Shown one piece after another: positions 24,967-33,349 of a stretch of 64,000 nucleotides of DNA. The stretch is from positions 111,128-175,127 of the forward strand of contig NZ_JASLDS010000072.1 of NCBI RefSeq assembly GCF_030151385.1. The letters are read 5' to 3'. Origin of the DNA: Soonwooa sp. (GTDB lineage Bacteria; Bacteroidota; Bacteroidia; Flavobacteriales; Weeksellaceae). Numbering within the stretch: the stretch's first letter is position 1; each line of letters opens with the position of its first letter. The notes beneath the pieces are model-generated. The model was not told the origin of the DNA and searched no databases. It was given only the letters and a program-made list of their open reading frames with translations. Both the position numbers and the translations under genes were made by a program.

Positions 24967-27900
24967 TTAACTTTCGTACATCCAAACGCGCAACAACGAC
25001 AGCAATTGGTCGGTATCCACAGGTTTCGAAATATAGTCGGAAGCACCAGCTTCAATACACTTTTCGCGCTCGCCAATCATGGATTTTGCAGTGATAGCAA
25101 TTATCGGAAGTCGCATATATTTGGGTTGTTTTCGGATTTCGCGAATGGTTTCGTAACCGTCCAATTCTGGCATCATCATATCCATCAAAACTACGTCTAT
25201 ATCAGGATTTGCAGCCATTTGTTCCAAAGCTTGTTTTCCGTCCATCGCCAACACAACTTCCACTTTATATTTTTCCAAAACTTTGGTCAAGGAGAAAATA
25301 TTGCGAACATCATCATCAGTAATCAAGATTTTTTTACCACTCAAAACCTCTGTCAGCGAGCCTAAAGTAGAGTTTTTACGACTTTCCTCCGTATTTTTCT
25401 TTTCTTCTACTAAATGTAAAAACAATCCTACTTCATCTAAAATTCTTTGGTAAGAATGTGCGGTTTTAACCACGATAGAGTCTGCATATTGCTTAATTTT
25501 CAACTCTTCAGATTTGGATAAATTTCGGTCGATGAAAATAATAATCGGAAGATTTTCTAAACCTTCTTGGGCTTTAATATTTTCGATAATCGTGTATTCG
25601 CCGCCGCGAGAAGCTTCGATATTCAGAATTACACAATCTACATTTTGTGTTGTGAAAGCAGTTACAGTACTTTCGGCAGTTTCTTCAACAGAAGACGAAA
25701 TATTAAAATTACTCAAGAAATACGACAAAGCGCGAGCGTGTTTGGCATTTTCTTCAATAATTAAAACCTTCTGCAATGATTTGCTAAGCGCTTCTTCAAT
25801 CTTTTTGAAAACATCCGCCATCTGCTCCAAAGCCATCGGTTTGTTGATGAAATCAATCGCGCCTTTCATCAAACTTTCCTGTTTAACGTGCAAAGACGAC
25901 ATCATGTGCACCGGAATATGCTTGGTTAGGAGATTTCCTTTTAAATCGTCCATCACTTGCCAACCGTCCTTCATCGGAAGCTGAACATCCAACAAAATTG
26001 CCGCAGGATGATACTCCAAAGCGCCTGGCAAAGCGTAATCGCCACGAACCATCACCACAGCTTTGTAGTTTTGGGTATGGGCATATTTTACCAAAGCTTT
26101 TGCGAAATTAACATCGTCTTCTACAATTAAAATAACTTTATCGTCTTTTCCGATATTATCGCGATCGTCGGGAACATCTTCTGGAATTCTTAAAATCTCA
26201 ACAGGCGCCGCCGAATCTTGCTCGTCGTACTCGATGATATCTTTGATTTCTTGAACATCTTCCTGAATTGTTTCAATTAAATCTTGTTCTTTATTAACGT
26301 ATTCGGTTTTCGATTTTGAATTTAAAGGAATAATTAAACTAAACTCAGAACCTTCATCAACCTTAGATTTTAAGCTTAATTCGCCTCCCAAAAGTTTGGC
26401 AATTTCCCTACTAATCGAAAGTCCAAGACCAGTACCACCAAATTTCCTTCTTGTAGAACCATCTGCTTGCTGGAAAGCTTCGAAAATAATACGTTGTTTG
26501 TCCTCTGGAATCCCAATTCCTGTATCTTTTACCGAGAAAATAACGAAATTATTTTGCCTTGGATCTTTCTTAATATTTAAACTAATGCTGCCTTTAGAAG
26601 TGAATTTCAAAGCGTTAGACATTAGATTTCTCAAGACTTGGTCGAGTCTCAATCTATCGGTTTCGAAGTTTTTCTGCAATTCCGAATCGACATTTACAAT
26701 AAATTCAACACCTTTTTCTTGCATCAAAGGATTGAACAAATTGCGTAAATCCTTCACTACATCGTCGATTGCAACCGATTGGTATTCGAGATTCATTTTA
26801 CCAGATTCGATTTTTGCTAAATCTAAAATCTCATCAATCAAAGTCAACAAACTGCTTCCCGAACTTTGAATAACTTTTGCCGATTCGATTTGATCTTCGG
26901 TTAAATTATCGTCTGGATCTTCCGCCATTAAACGAGAAAGTAGCAAAATTGAATTCAATGGTGTGCGCAATTCATGCGACATATTTGCCAAGAATTCTGA
27001 CTTGTATTTCGTGCTTAAAGCCAGTTCTTCTGCCTTTTTCTGAATTTCGATATTTCGTTCTGCAATCAAATGATTTTTCTCCTCTAATAACTTCGAACGT
27101 TCCTCTAACTCGGCATTTGTTTGCATTAATTCCTCCTGCTGAACGCGCAATTCCTCTTCCGAAGCTTGCAGTTTTTGCGTTTGCGCTTCCAACTCGGTGT
27201 TCATGTTTTCCAATTCGGAATGCTGAACTTGCAATTCTTCCGACTGCGCTTGAGTTTCCTCCAACAAACGTTGCTCTTTTTCACGACTTCTCGAAGCACT
27301 TAATGCAATGGCAAAAATTCGGCAACTTTCGATGTAAAAATCAGTATGTTCTTCATCAAAATTATTTCCAGAATTAAGCTCTACAACACCGATTGGCTGT
27401 CTTCCCAACATAATCGGAATCATTAAAATCCCGTTGATATGAAGCTTGGAACTCGCAAAACTCGCCACCACATCTTTCTCCTGAATATTATTGTAAACTC
27501 GGAATTTCTTTTGCAAAAATGCTTGTCCAACCATGCCTTCACCAGGAGCAAAAACGGGTTTCATACTGCTTTCTAAACCGTAAGAACTCGCCAATTTTAA
27601 CACATCATCTTCCAACAAATACATCGCACCACTGATGCAACCGCCATATTCTACCAAATGCGTTAAAGCCTTTCCAGAAAGCTCTTTCACGGTTTTATTA
27701 CCAACCAAAGATTCGTTGAGAACCGCCAATCCTTTTTGGCGCCAATCGCTTCTATTAATTCTATCAAAAGAGGTTTTCAAAGAATCGGTCATGTGATTAA
27801 GAGATCCAACCAAAACGCCCAAATCGTCCGACGAATCGTCCAATACTTTTTGGCTATAATCGCCGTCTGCAATATTCTTTGCAACCAGTTGAATCGCCGT

Positions 27901-28578
27901 CACACGCGAAGCCATCAACTCGTCTTTTGCTATTAAATCTTTCTCTAACTTGTCGCGTCTTACGATGTCATTTTTTAGTTTAAAGTATAAATACCCCGTA
28001 ATAACCATCGCTGCCAAGCCCGAAAAAAGTAGAAACATCATCGTTATATCAGCAGATTCTTTAAGGTCTGCGTTTTTGATGGCAACCATTTCTTCTTCGT
28101 GCTTCACAAAATCAGCAACAATCATCCGGCATTCGTCCATGTACTTTTTGCTCATATTCATTTCTGCCGCACTCACCGTGATTCCCTTGCGCTTATTTTC
28201 GACAAATTTCTGAATTACAGAAACCCTCATGTTGACTTGTTTGTCCAATTCATCCAAACGAGCCAACTGATCTTTCTCGGCTATATCTAAACTTTTAGCA
28301 CGTTTAATCGCCTTTGGAAATTCTGCAATTCCATGATTATAAGGCTCTAAAAAGGATTCTTCGCCAGTCAACTGATAACCACGATTCCCCGTCTCCACGT
28401 CCAAAAGCGAAATTAAAACATCTTTAACCGCCGTAATGGAACGTCGAGAAACTGACAAACTTTCACGGTTTTCCATTTGTTTTTTAATGCTGAAATAGGA
28501 AGCCAAAGAACTTGCTAAAAGCATCAAAAGCGACATTCCGACGCCGAATTGTAGATTCTTGATAATTTTTCTTGCCAT
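24967..28578 (-). CDS. Large CHASE3-HAMP-GAF hybrid histidine kinase with three receivers
   Basis: A 1203-residue membrane kinase. Residues 10-30 are transmembrane; CHASE3 follows at about 35-175 (ETGNRGYQLTGEESFLEPY), TM2 at 178-198, HAMP to about 275 and GAF at 285-430. A long coiled coil spans 432-520. HisKA has H535 in SHELRTPLNSI, and the ATPase domain has N656, DTGIGIP and GGTGLGLS. Three receivers follow: REC1 with D864, REC2 with Asn986 where the phosphoacceptor should be, and REC3 with D1133. REC2 also has EEN in place of the acidic pair and is probably not phosphorylated. The gene is 5 bp after the upstream kinase gene, forming one operon. Confidence 0.95.
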   Translation of the reverse strand: MARKIIKNLQFGVGMSLLMLLASSLASYFSIKKQMENRESLSVSRRSITAVKDVLISLLDVETGNRGYQLTGEESFLEPYNHGIAEFPKAIKRAKSLDIAEKDQLARLDELDKQVNMRVSVIQKFVENKRKGITVSAAEMNMSKKYMDECRMIVADFVKHEEEMVAIKNADLKESADITMMFLLFSGLAAMVITGYLYFKLKNDIVRRDKLEKDLIAKDELMASRVTAIQLVAKNIADGDYSQKVLDDSSDDLGVLVGSLNHMTDSLKTSFDRINRSDWRQKGLAVLNESLVGNKTVKELSGKALTHLVEYGGCISGAMYLLEDDVLKLASSYGLESSMKPVFAPGEGMVGQAFLQKKFRVYNNIQEKDVVASFASSKLHINGILMIPIMLGRQPIGVVELNSGNNFDEEHTDFYIESCRIFAIALSASRSREKEQRLLEETQAQSEELQVQHSELENMNTELEAQTQKLQASEEELRVQQEELMQTNAELEERSKLLEEKNHLIAERNIEIQKKAEELALSTKYKSEFLANMSHELRTPLNSILLLSRLMAEDPDDNLTEDQIESAKVIQSSGSSLLTLIDEILDLAKIESGKMNLEYQSVAIDDVVKDLRNLFNPLMQEKGVEFIVNVDSELQKNFETDRLRLDQVLRNLMSNALKFTSKGSISLNIKKDPRQNNFVIFSVKDTGIGIPEDKQRIIFEAFQQADGSTRRKFGGTGLGLSISREIAKLLGGELSLKSKVDEGSEFSLIIPLNSKSKTEYVNKEQDLIETIQEDVQEIKDIIEYDEQDSAAPVEILRIPEDVPDDRDNIGKDDKVILIVEDDVNFAKALVKYAHTQNYKAVVMVRGDYALPGALEYHPAAILLDVQLPMKDGWQVMDDLKGNLLTKHIPVHMMSSLHVKQESLMKGAIDFINKPMALEQMADVFKKIEEALSKSLQKVLIIEENAKHARALSYFLSNFNISSSVEETAESTVTAFTTQNVDCVILNIEASRGGEYTIIENIKAQEGLENLPIIIFIDRNLSKSEELKIKQYADSIVVKTAHSYQRILDEVGLFLHLVEEKKNTEESRKNSTLGSLTEVLSGKKILITDDDVRNIFSLTKVLEKYKVEVVLAMDGKQALEQMAANPDIDVVLMDMMMPELDGYETIREIRKQPKYMRLPIIAITAKSMIGEREKCIEAGASDYISKPVDTDQLLSLLRVWMYES

Positions 28579-28583
28579 AAAAA

Positions 28584-30053
28584 TTACTTTATTGGTAAGG
28601 TGAAATAAAAGGTTGATCCTTCATCAATAATACTGGAAAGACCGATATTTCCGCCATGTTGATTGATGATTTCTGCACAAATATATAGTCCGATTCCCAT
28701 ACCTTGAAACTGCAGGGAAGATTCTTCTACACGATAAAATTTATTGAAAACCGCTTCTTGTTTGTACTCGGGAATACCGATTCCAAAGTCTGTTACAGCG
28801 ATTTTCACATTGTCCTCGTCCACCGAAGTGGTCACGATGACTTTGTTATTTTTTGGTGAATATTTAATTGCATTCGTCAAGAAATTAATTAAAACTTGCT
28901 CCACACGAATGGCATCAAAAGGCATTAAAAAATCGGGTTGTTGACCATGTCTTTCGATAGAAACGCTGTTTTCATCATGCGTCTGAATAATCGTATCAAT
29001 CGCATTCTGAATCACTTCCTCCAAATTGGTCGGCTGAAGATTCATTTTGAGTTTGCCATTTTCAATCTTGGAAACGTCCAATAAATCGGTAATCAAATTA
29101 TTTAGTTTATCAATTTGATCCTGAACTTTGGACAAATAATTGGATTCGGGACTTGTTTTCTCCAATTTCAGTTTGCGTTCCAAAAGTTGAACATAAGCTT
29201 TAATGCTCGTCAAAGGCGTTTTCAGCTCATGACTGGCGATACTTAAGAATTCGTCTTTCTCCTTTTCAACACGCTTTTGGTCGTTGATGTCGGTAAAAGT
29301 TCCGACCCAATTTTTGACCTCGTTATCCAACATAATTGGTGACATTCTCAAAAGATGATAACGGTACTCACCTGTTTCCACATTTTTGATTCGAGCCTCC
29401 AAAGCAATGGCTTCCAAATTTTCCCGTTGCTGACTAAAGTCCTTCACCAAATCTTTATCGTCTGGATGAACCTGCGGAAACTCCTTATCCGACTTAGAAT
29501 ACAAAAACCATCTTCCGTTGACGAATTCGATTTCGCCTTCTTTATTTAAGGTAAATGCAATCTGTGGCAAAGCCTCCAACATCTGCTGAAAATGATCCAA
29601 CTGCGACTTCATCGCCACCTGCGTTTCGCGACGACCTTGCACCTCGAGTTCCAAGCTTTGTTGATTTTTCTTGAGCTCTTGGTTTTGCTCCTGCATATTG
29701 TAATGCGCTTTCACCTTGAGCATCAAAATGTCTGGATCGATAGGCTTCGTCACATAATCGATTCCACCAGACGCGTAACCCTTTGTGATAAAGCGTTTGT
29801 CGGTATTAACCGCCGAAAGAAAAATAATAGGAATTTCTTTGGTTTTGCTATAACCCGCAAAAGTCTCGGCAACCTCGAAGCCGTCCATATCTGGCATCTG
29901 AACATCCAGAATAATTAATTGATAATTATTGCGAAGTCCCTTTGCAAGGGCTTCTTCACCAGAACTCGCCGTATCAACAGGAAAATCCTGAGACTCCAAA
30001 AGTCTTTTCAGCGAAAAAATATTGGACTGATTGTCGTCAACAATTAAAATCAT
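28584..30053 (-). CDS. Receiver-PAS-histidine kinase
   Basis: A 489-residue cytoplasmic kinase: N-terminal receiver (D50 in IILDVQMPDMDG, K103), a PAS fold at about 150-260 (LPQIAFTLNKEGEIEFVNGR), HisKA with H275 (SIASHELKTPLTSI) and an ATPase domain with NFLTNAIKYSP, DFGIGIP and GMGIGLYICAEI. It has no membrane segment. It is the first gene of the minus-strand signalling operon (kinase, hybrid kinase, receiver, cheR). A kinase fed through its own receiver fits a multistep relay. Confidence 0.95.
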   Translation of the reverse strand: MILIVDDNQSNIFSLKRLLESQDFPVDTASSGEEALAKGLRNNYQLIILDVQMPDMDGFEVAETFAGYSKTKEIPIIFLSAVNTDKRFITKGYASGGIDYVTKPIDPDILMLKVKAHYNMQEQNQELKKNQQSLELEVQGRRETQVAMKSQLDHFQQMLEALPQIAFTLNKEGEIEFVNGRWFLYSKSDKEFPQVHPDDKDLVKDFSQQRENLEAIALEARIKNVETGEYRYHLLRMSPIMLDNEVKNWVGTFTDINDQKRVEKEKDEFLSIASHELKTPLTSIKAYVQLLERKLKLEKTSPESNYLSKVQDQIDKLNNLITDLLDVSKIENGKLKMNLQPTNLEEVIQNAIDTIIQTHDENSVSIERHGQQPDFLMPFDAIRVEQVLINFLTNAIKYSPKNNKVIVTTSVDEDNVKIAVTDFGIGIPEYKQEAVFNKFYRVEESSLQFQGMGIGLYICAEIINQHGGNIGLSSIIDEGSTFYFTLPIK

Positions 30054-30273
30054 AAATGTAAAAGTACTCTATTATTACAAGGCTTATCATTAAAGACTCA
30101 AAATTAATCACAAATTTTTAATATTTTAATATTTTAACTTTTTAAACTTTATTTATTGCACATAATTTATCATAAAGACTTTTAGAGTTAGCATAAATAA
30201 ATTTTATGTTAAAATATTATTAAAATAATAGTTATCAACATAAACAAAATTGATATTTTTGAAATAAAAAAAG

Positions 30274-30810
30274 ATGATTGAACCCAAAATATTATACACT
30301 GATCGTTTAATAATAAGGCCAATAGAAGATTCTGATATTGAGTATGTTTTCAAAGGCTTGTCTGATCCTTTAGTGTATGAATTTCTAACAATAAGGTATG
30401 ACACTTTGGAAGCAACAAAGGTGCAAATGGAATGGTACCAAATCTTAGCCAGCACTGGAAAAGGATTTTGGTGGGCAATTTGTGATAAAAAAACGAATCA
30501 GTTTTTGGGAGCTTGTGGTTTTAGCGGTTATCAACAAGAACATCATAAAATCGAAGGCGGATATTGGTTACTTCCAGAAAATTGGGGACAAGGTATTTTG
30601 GCAGAAGCTTACTCTGAAGTCTTTAATTATGTTTTTGAAAATCCTGAAATTAATAGAATTGAATGTATTGTCGAAGTTGAAAATACTGGCTCTAAACGAT
30701 TATTAGAAAAGTTAAACTTCACCTACGAAGGTCGATCACGTCAAGCTGAAATTAAAAATGCTGAATATATAGATATCGACATTTACTCTAAGTTAAAATC
30801 TGATAAATAG
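30274..30810 (+). CDS. RimJ/RimL-like GNAT acetyltransferase
   Basis: A 178-residue GNAT protein of the ribosomal-protein acetyltransferase type. The N-terminus ILYTDRLIIRPIEDSDIEYV is diagnostic. GGYWLLPENWGQGILAEAYS near 90-110 is the acetyl-CoA loop, and NRIECIVEVENTGSKRLLEK near 130-150 is the beta5-alpha4 region. Such enzymes acetylate protein N-termini or small molecules. A TATTTTTG box (30254-30261) just upstream fits the Bacteroidota -7 consensus. The downstream hydrolase begins 6 bp later. Confidence 0.85.
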   Translation: MIEPKILYTDRLIIRPIEDSDIEYVFKGLSDPLVYEFLTIRYDTLEATKVQMEWYQILASTGKGFWWAICDKKTNQFLGACGFSGYQQEHHKIEGGYWLLPENWGQGILAEAYSEVFNYVFENPEINRIECIVEVENTGSKRLLEKLNFTYEGRSRQAEIKNAEYIDIDIYSKLKSDK

Positions 30811-30816
30811 AATAAG

Positions 30817-31581
30817 ATGCAAAAGTATTTAGAAAAAATAAGCGTGTTATGTTTTGTAATGACGCTCCTTCTTTCTTGTAAAACGCAACATGACAACGCA
30901 AAGTCCGATATTAAAATCGATGAAATAGAATACCACGATATGGTACGGAACAGAATTATTCCGCTTGCTATTTATCATCCAAAAAACATTGAAAAGTCAA
31001 ACAAAACGCCAATTATCTTCAGCCATGGTTGGGGAGAAAACAAAGGTGGCGACAATAAAGTATATTCGTATTTAACAGAGTTTTTAGCATCAAAGAATTA
31101 TACTGTTTTCAGTATTCAACATGAGTTGCCAACAGACGAAATGTTGGCTATGGATGGTAACTTGCGCGAAACTCGACTTCCAAATTGGCAACGTGGCGCA
31201 GACAATATCCTGTATGTTCTTAATCAAATTAAAAAAGAATATCCTAATTATGATTATATAAAATTGATTGTCATTGGCCATTCTAATGGTGGCGACATGT
31301 CCGTTTTATTCGCTCACGAACATCCTGATTTGGTTAACAAGCTGATATCCATGGACAATCGTCGAATGGAACTTCCAAGAACGTCAAAACCGAAAATCTA
31401 CAGTTTACGATCCAATGATTATCCCGCAGATCCAGGTGTTCTACCAACAGATGAAGAATTGAAAAAATTCCACATCACCATAGATTGGACGAATGTCAAT
31501 CATTCTAATATGGATGATGATGCAAGTCCAAAAGAGCGAGAATACATGACGCAAAAAATCTTGGATTATATTAAAAATTAA
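30817..31581 (+). CDS. Alpha/beta-hydrolase lipoprotein
   Basis: A 254-residue lipoprotein with lipobox LLLSC (Cys21). The fold is alpha/beta hydrolase: oxyanion strand IIFSHGWGENKGGD near residue 68, nucleophile elbow VIGHSNGGD near 150, and a late His in TIDWTNVNHSNMDDD near 225. The arrangement resembles esterases of the platelet-activating-factor acetylhydrolase/chlorophyllase-like group. It is tethered to a membrane; the substrate is unknown. Probably co-transcribed with the preceding acetyltransferase. Confidence 0.8.
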   Translation: MQKYLEKISVLCFVMTLLLSCKTQHDNAKSDIKIDEIEYHDMVRNRIIPLAIYHPKNIEKSNKTPIIFSHGWGENKGGDNKVYSYLTEFLASKNYTVFSIQHELPTDEMLAMDGNLRETRLPNWQRGADNILYVLNQIKKEYPNYDYIKLIVIGHSNGGDMSVLFAHEHPDLVNKLISMDNRRMELPRTSKPKIYSLRSNDYPADPGVLPTDEELKKFHITIDWTNVNHSNMDDDASPKEREYMTQKILDYIKN

Positions 31582-31717
31582 GTATTAATTTATCTAAAAT
31601 TAGGCATTGCTGAAAAAATTAACAAAATTTAAAAATCGTGTAAACTCCTATGAAAACAATAGATTTGAGAATATTTGTGTTTTTAACAAAATGAATTCAT
31701 AATAATTTTAAGTGATT

Positions 31718-31751
31718 TTTGATAATATTTAAAAATTTATTACTAGATTTG
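31718..31751 (+). promoter_or_regulatory. Candidate Bacteroidota housekeeping promoter
   Basis: TTTG at 31718-31721 and TAGATTTG at 31744-31751 fit the TTTG / TAnnTTTG consensus with a 22-bp spacer, about 27 bp upstream of the lipoprotein start. Confidence 0.5.
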
Positions 31752-31777
31752 ATTCAACACTTACATAAAATTACGAA

Positions 31778-32191
31778 ATGAAAAAACTATTTTTAGCGGC
31801 AGCTGCAATGGGATTATTATCTATGACAGCTTGTAAAAAAGACAACAAAGTTGAAAACTCAACAGAAAATGCTACGGAAAAAGTAACAGATAAAGCAGAA
31901 ACTGCTGGTGATGTTATGGACAACGTAAACAAATCTGCTGATGTTGCTTCTGATGTTCCTAAGTTTAGCAGTCCTGAGGTTCAAAAATTTGCTGATGATT
32001 ATGCAGCATTCTACAAAGAAGTAGCAGAGGCAGCTAAATCAGGTGATGCAACAAAGATCCAAGAGATGCAAAAGAAAACTATGGATTGGGCACAAAAAGC
32101 TCAAGGTTTTACTCAAAAAATGACACCAGAAGATATCCAAAAATGGACAGACTGGTCACAAAAAATTGCTAAATCTGCAATGGGTCAATAA
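31778..32191 (+). CDS. Small helical lipoprotein
   Basis: A 137-residue lipoprotein: MKKLFLAAAAMGLLSMTACK, with Cys19 as the lipidation site. The mature part is almost wholly helical and charged, with a KVTDKAETAGDVMDNVNKSA stretch and a C-terminal DIQKWTDWSQKIAKSAMG. No enzymatic motif is seen. It ends at a strong terminator and has its own promoter, so it is monocistronic. The simple composition suggests an abundant envelope protein, but that is inference. Confidence 0.75.
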   Translation: MKKLFLAAAAMGLLSMTACKKDNKVENSTENATEKVTDKAETAGDVMDNVNKSADVASDVPKFSSPEVQKFADDYAAFYKEVAEAAKSGDATKIQEMQKKTMDWAQKAQGFTQKMTPEDIQKWTDWSQKIAKSAMGQ

Positions 32192-32211
32192 TTTAAACGA
32201 ATTTTTAAAAG

Positions 32212-32243
32212 AAAACCTACTTCCCCAAGAAGTAGGTTTTTCT
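32212..32243 (+). terminator. Rho-independent terminator after the helical lipoprotein gene
   Basis: AAAACCTACTT pairs perfectly with AAGTAGGTTTT around a 7-nt loop and runs into TTCTTT. It starts 20 bp after the stop and lies between two convergent genes. Confidence 0.9.
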
Positions 32244-32267
32244 TTGCTCTATATTTCGAATGTTAAT

Positions 32268-32930
32268 TTATTTAACATCAAATACCATATTTAGACTTCG
32301 CAGGTCAATCCATTGTTTATACATTGGAGAATTCTTGTTTAATGCAATGACATTGAGACCAGCCCCAGAATGAATTAAAAAATACATGGCGTGGGACTTC
32401 GTATCACTCCATTGGTAGACATTTTGAAAAGCATCTTTCTTTGGATTTCCATTTTCGTCTAGAAAAATTGTTCCCGTTTTGCTAGATTCCTGCTTTGAAA
32501 ACAATGGCTTTCCATATTGTTCTTCAAATTTTTTAATAACAGATTTTGTCGCTTCTTGATCCGTAATAGACAATTCATAACAAAATATTTTTTGATCACT
32601 CTTTGGATAGAATATCGAAAACTCTTTAAACTTCTTACTTAAATCAACACCAAAAAAAGCTACTTCTTGCGCATCTGGAACAACAAATTCTTCATAGTCC
32701 ATATTGAGATTTGTTGTTTGGCTTTGATCCCCATTAAGACTTAAACCAGATGCATCAAAAAACTGCTTTAAGGTCTCATCAAAATTAATGTTGGCAATAT
32801 CAAAACCTTTGTACGACACCACTTTTTTTTGCGCTGCTACTTCCGTTTTAGGCTCTTCTTTTATTTTTTCTGCTTTTCCGTTGCATGAAACAATGCTTGT
32901 CAATACAAGTGCATTTAATAGTAATTTCAT
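32268..32930 (-). CDS. Lipoprotein of unknown function
   Basis: A 220-residue protein with signal sequence MKLLLNALVLTSIVSCNGK and Cys16 for lipidation. A short charged linker leads to a compact domain with ANINFDETLKQFFDASGLSL near 48, VAFFGVDLSKKFKEFSIFYP near 90 and a C-terminal SHAMYFLIHSGAGLNVIALN. I do not recognise the family. It converges on the helical lipoprotein gene and shares the terminator region. Confidence 0.6.
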   Translation of the reverse strand: MKLLLNALVLTSIVSCNGKAEKIKEEPKTEVAAQKKVVSYKGFDIANINFDETLKQFFDASGLSLNGDQSQTTNLNMDYEEFVVPDAQEVAFFGVDLSKKFKEFSIFYPKSDQKIFCYELSITDQEATKSVIKKFEEQYGKPLFSKQESSKTGTIFLDENGNPKKDAFQNVYQWSDTKSHAMYFLIHSGAGLNVIALNKNSPMYKQWIDLRSLNMVFDVK

Positions 32931-32978
32931 ATTTATGTTTAGTATTTAATTTCGAAATAATTTTTAGAAAAGAAAATA

Positions 32979-33275
32979 TTACAATTCAGCTAAAGGATCC
33001 CAAAATAGATTTTTAAAACCCTTGATTCTTTGGTTATTAAATTCTAAACCCTCCTTTTCAAGTTTAACTTTAAATTCTGGCACTGACAATACACCACAAC
33101 TTCCTACAACGCGATGTGCGGGAACATCCGCTGGACAACCGCCCATCGCACGACCAACATGACGCGAATGATTGGGAAAACCAACCGCTTTCGCAATCGA
33201 ACCATAAGTTGTTACCCGACCTTTCGGGATGAGTCTTGTGATTTCGTAAACCTGATTTTTAAAAAGCTCGTCCAC
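32979..33275 (-). CDS. Alkyltransferase-like (ATL) DNA repair protein
   Basis: A 98-residue protein equal to the DNA-binding domain of O6-alkylguanine-DNA alkyltransferase. It has GRVTTYGSIAKAVGFPNHSR, the helix SRHVGRAMGG (with the base-flipping Arg38) and the active-site segment VPAHRVVG. The catalytic PCHRV is PAHRV: Ala53 replaces the methyl-accepting Cys. This is the ATL hallmark; such proteins bind O6-alkylguanine without repairing it and hand it to nucleotide excision repair. The length is normal for an ATL. Confidence 0.9.
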   Translation of the reverse strand: MDELFKNQVYEITRLIPKGRVTTYGSIAKAVGFPNHSRHVGRAMGGCPADVPAHRVVGSCGVLSVPEFKVKLEKEGLEFNNQRIKGFKNLFWDPLAEL

Positions 33276-33302
33276 TTGTTTTTTTGTTTAAATTTAAATA
33301 AA

Positions 33303-33326
33303 AAAGACCTAATTGCTTAGGTCTTT
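33303..33326 (-). terminator. Terminator after the E1 dehydrogenase gene
   Basis: AAGACCTA pairs with TAGGTCTT around a short loop. On the minus strand it is followed by a T-run, 23 bp after the E1 stop. Confidence 0.8.
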
Positions 33327-33349
33327 CAATATATTTTCAGTTTCAAATA

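Noticed and set aside
24967..28578. Many plus-strand open frames opposite the hybrid kinase
   Set aside because: They are shadows of a strongly coding minus-strand gene and show no domain.
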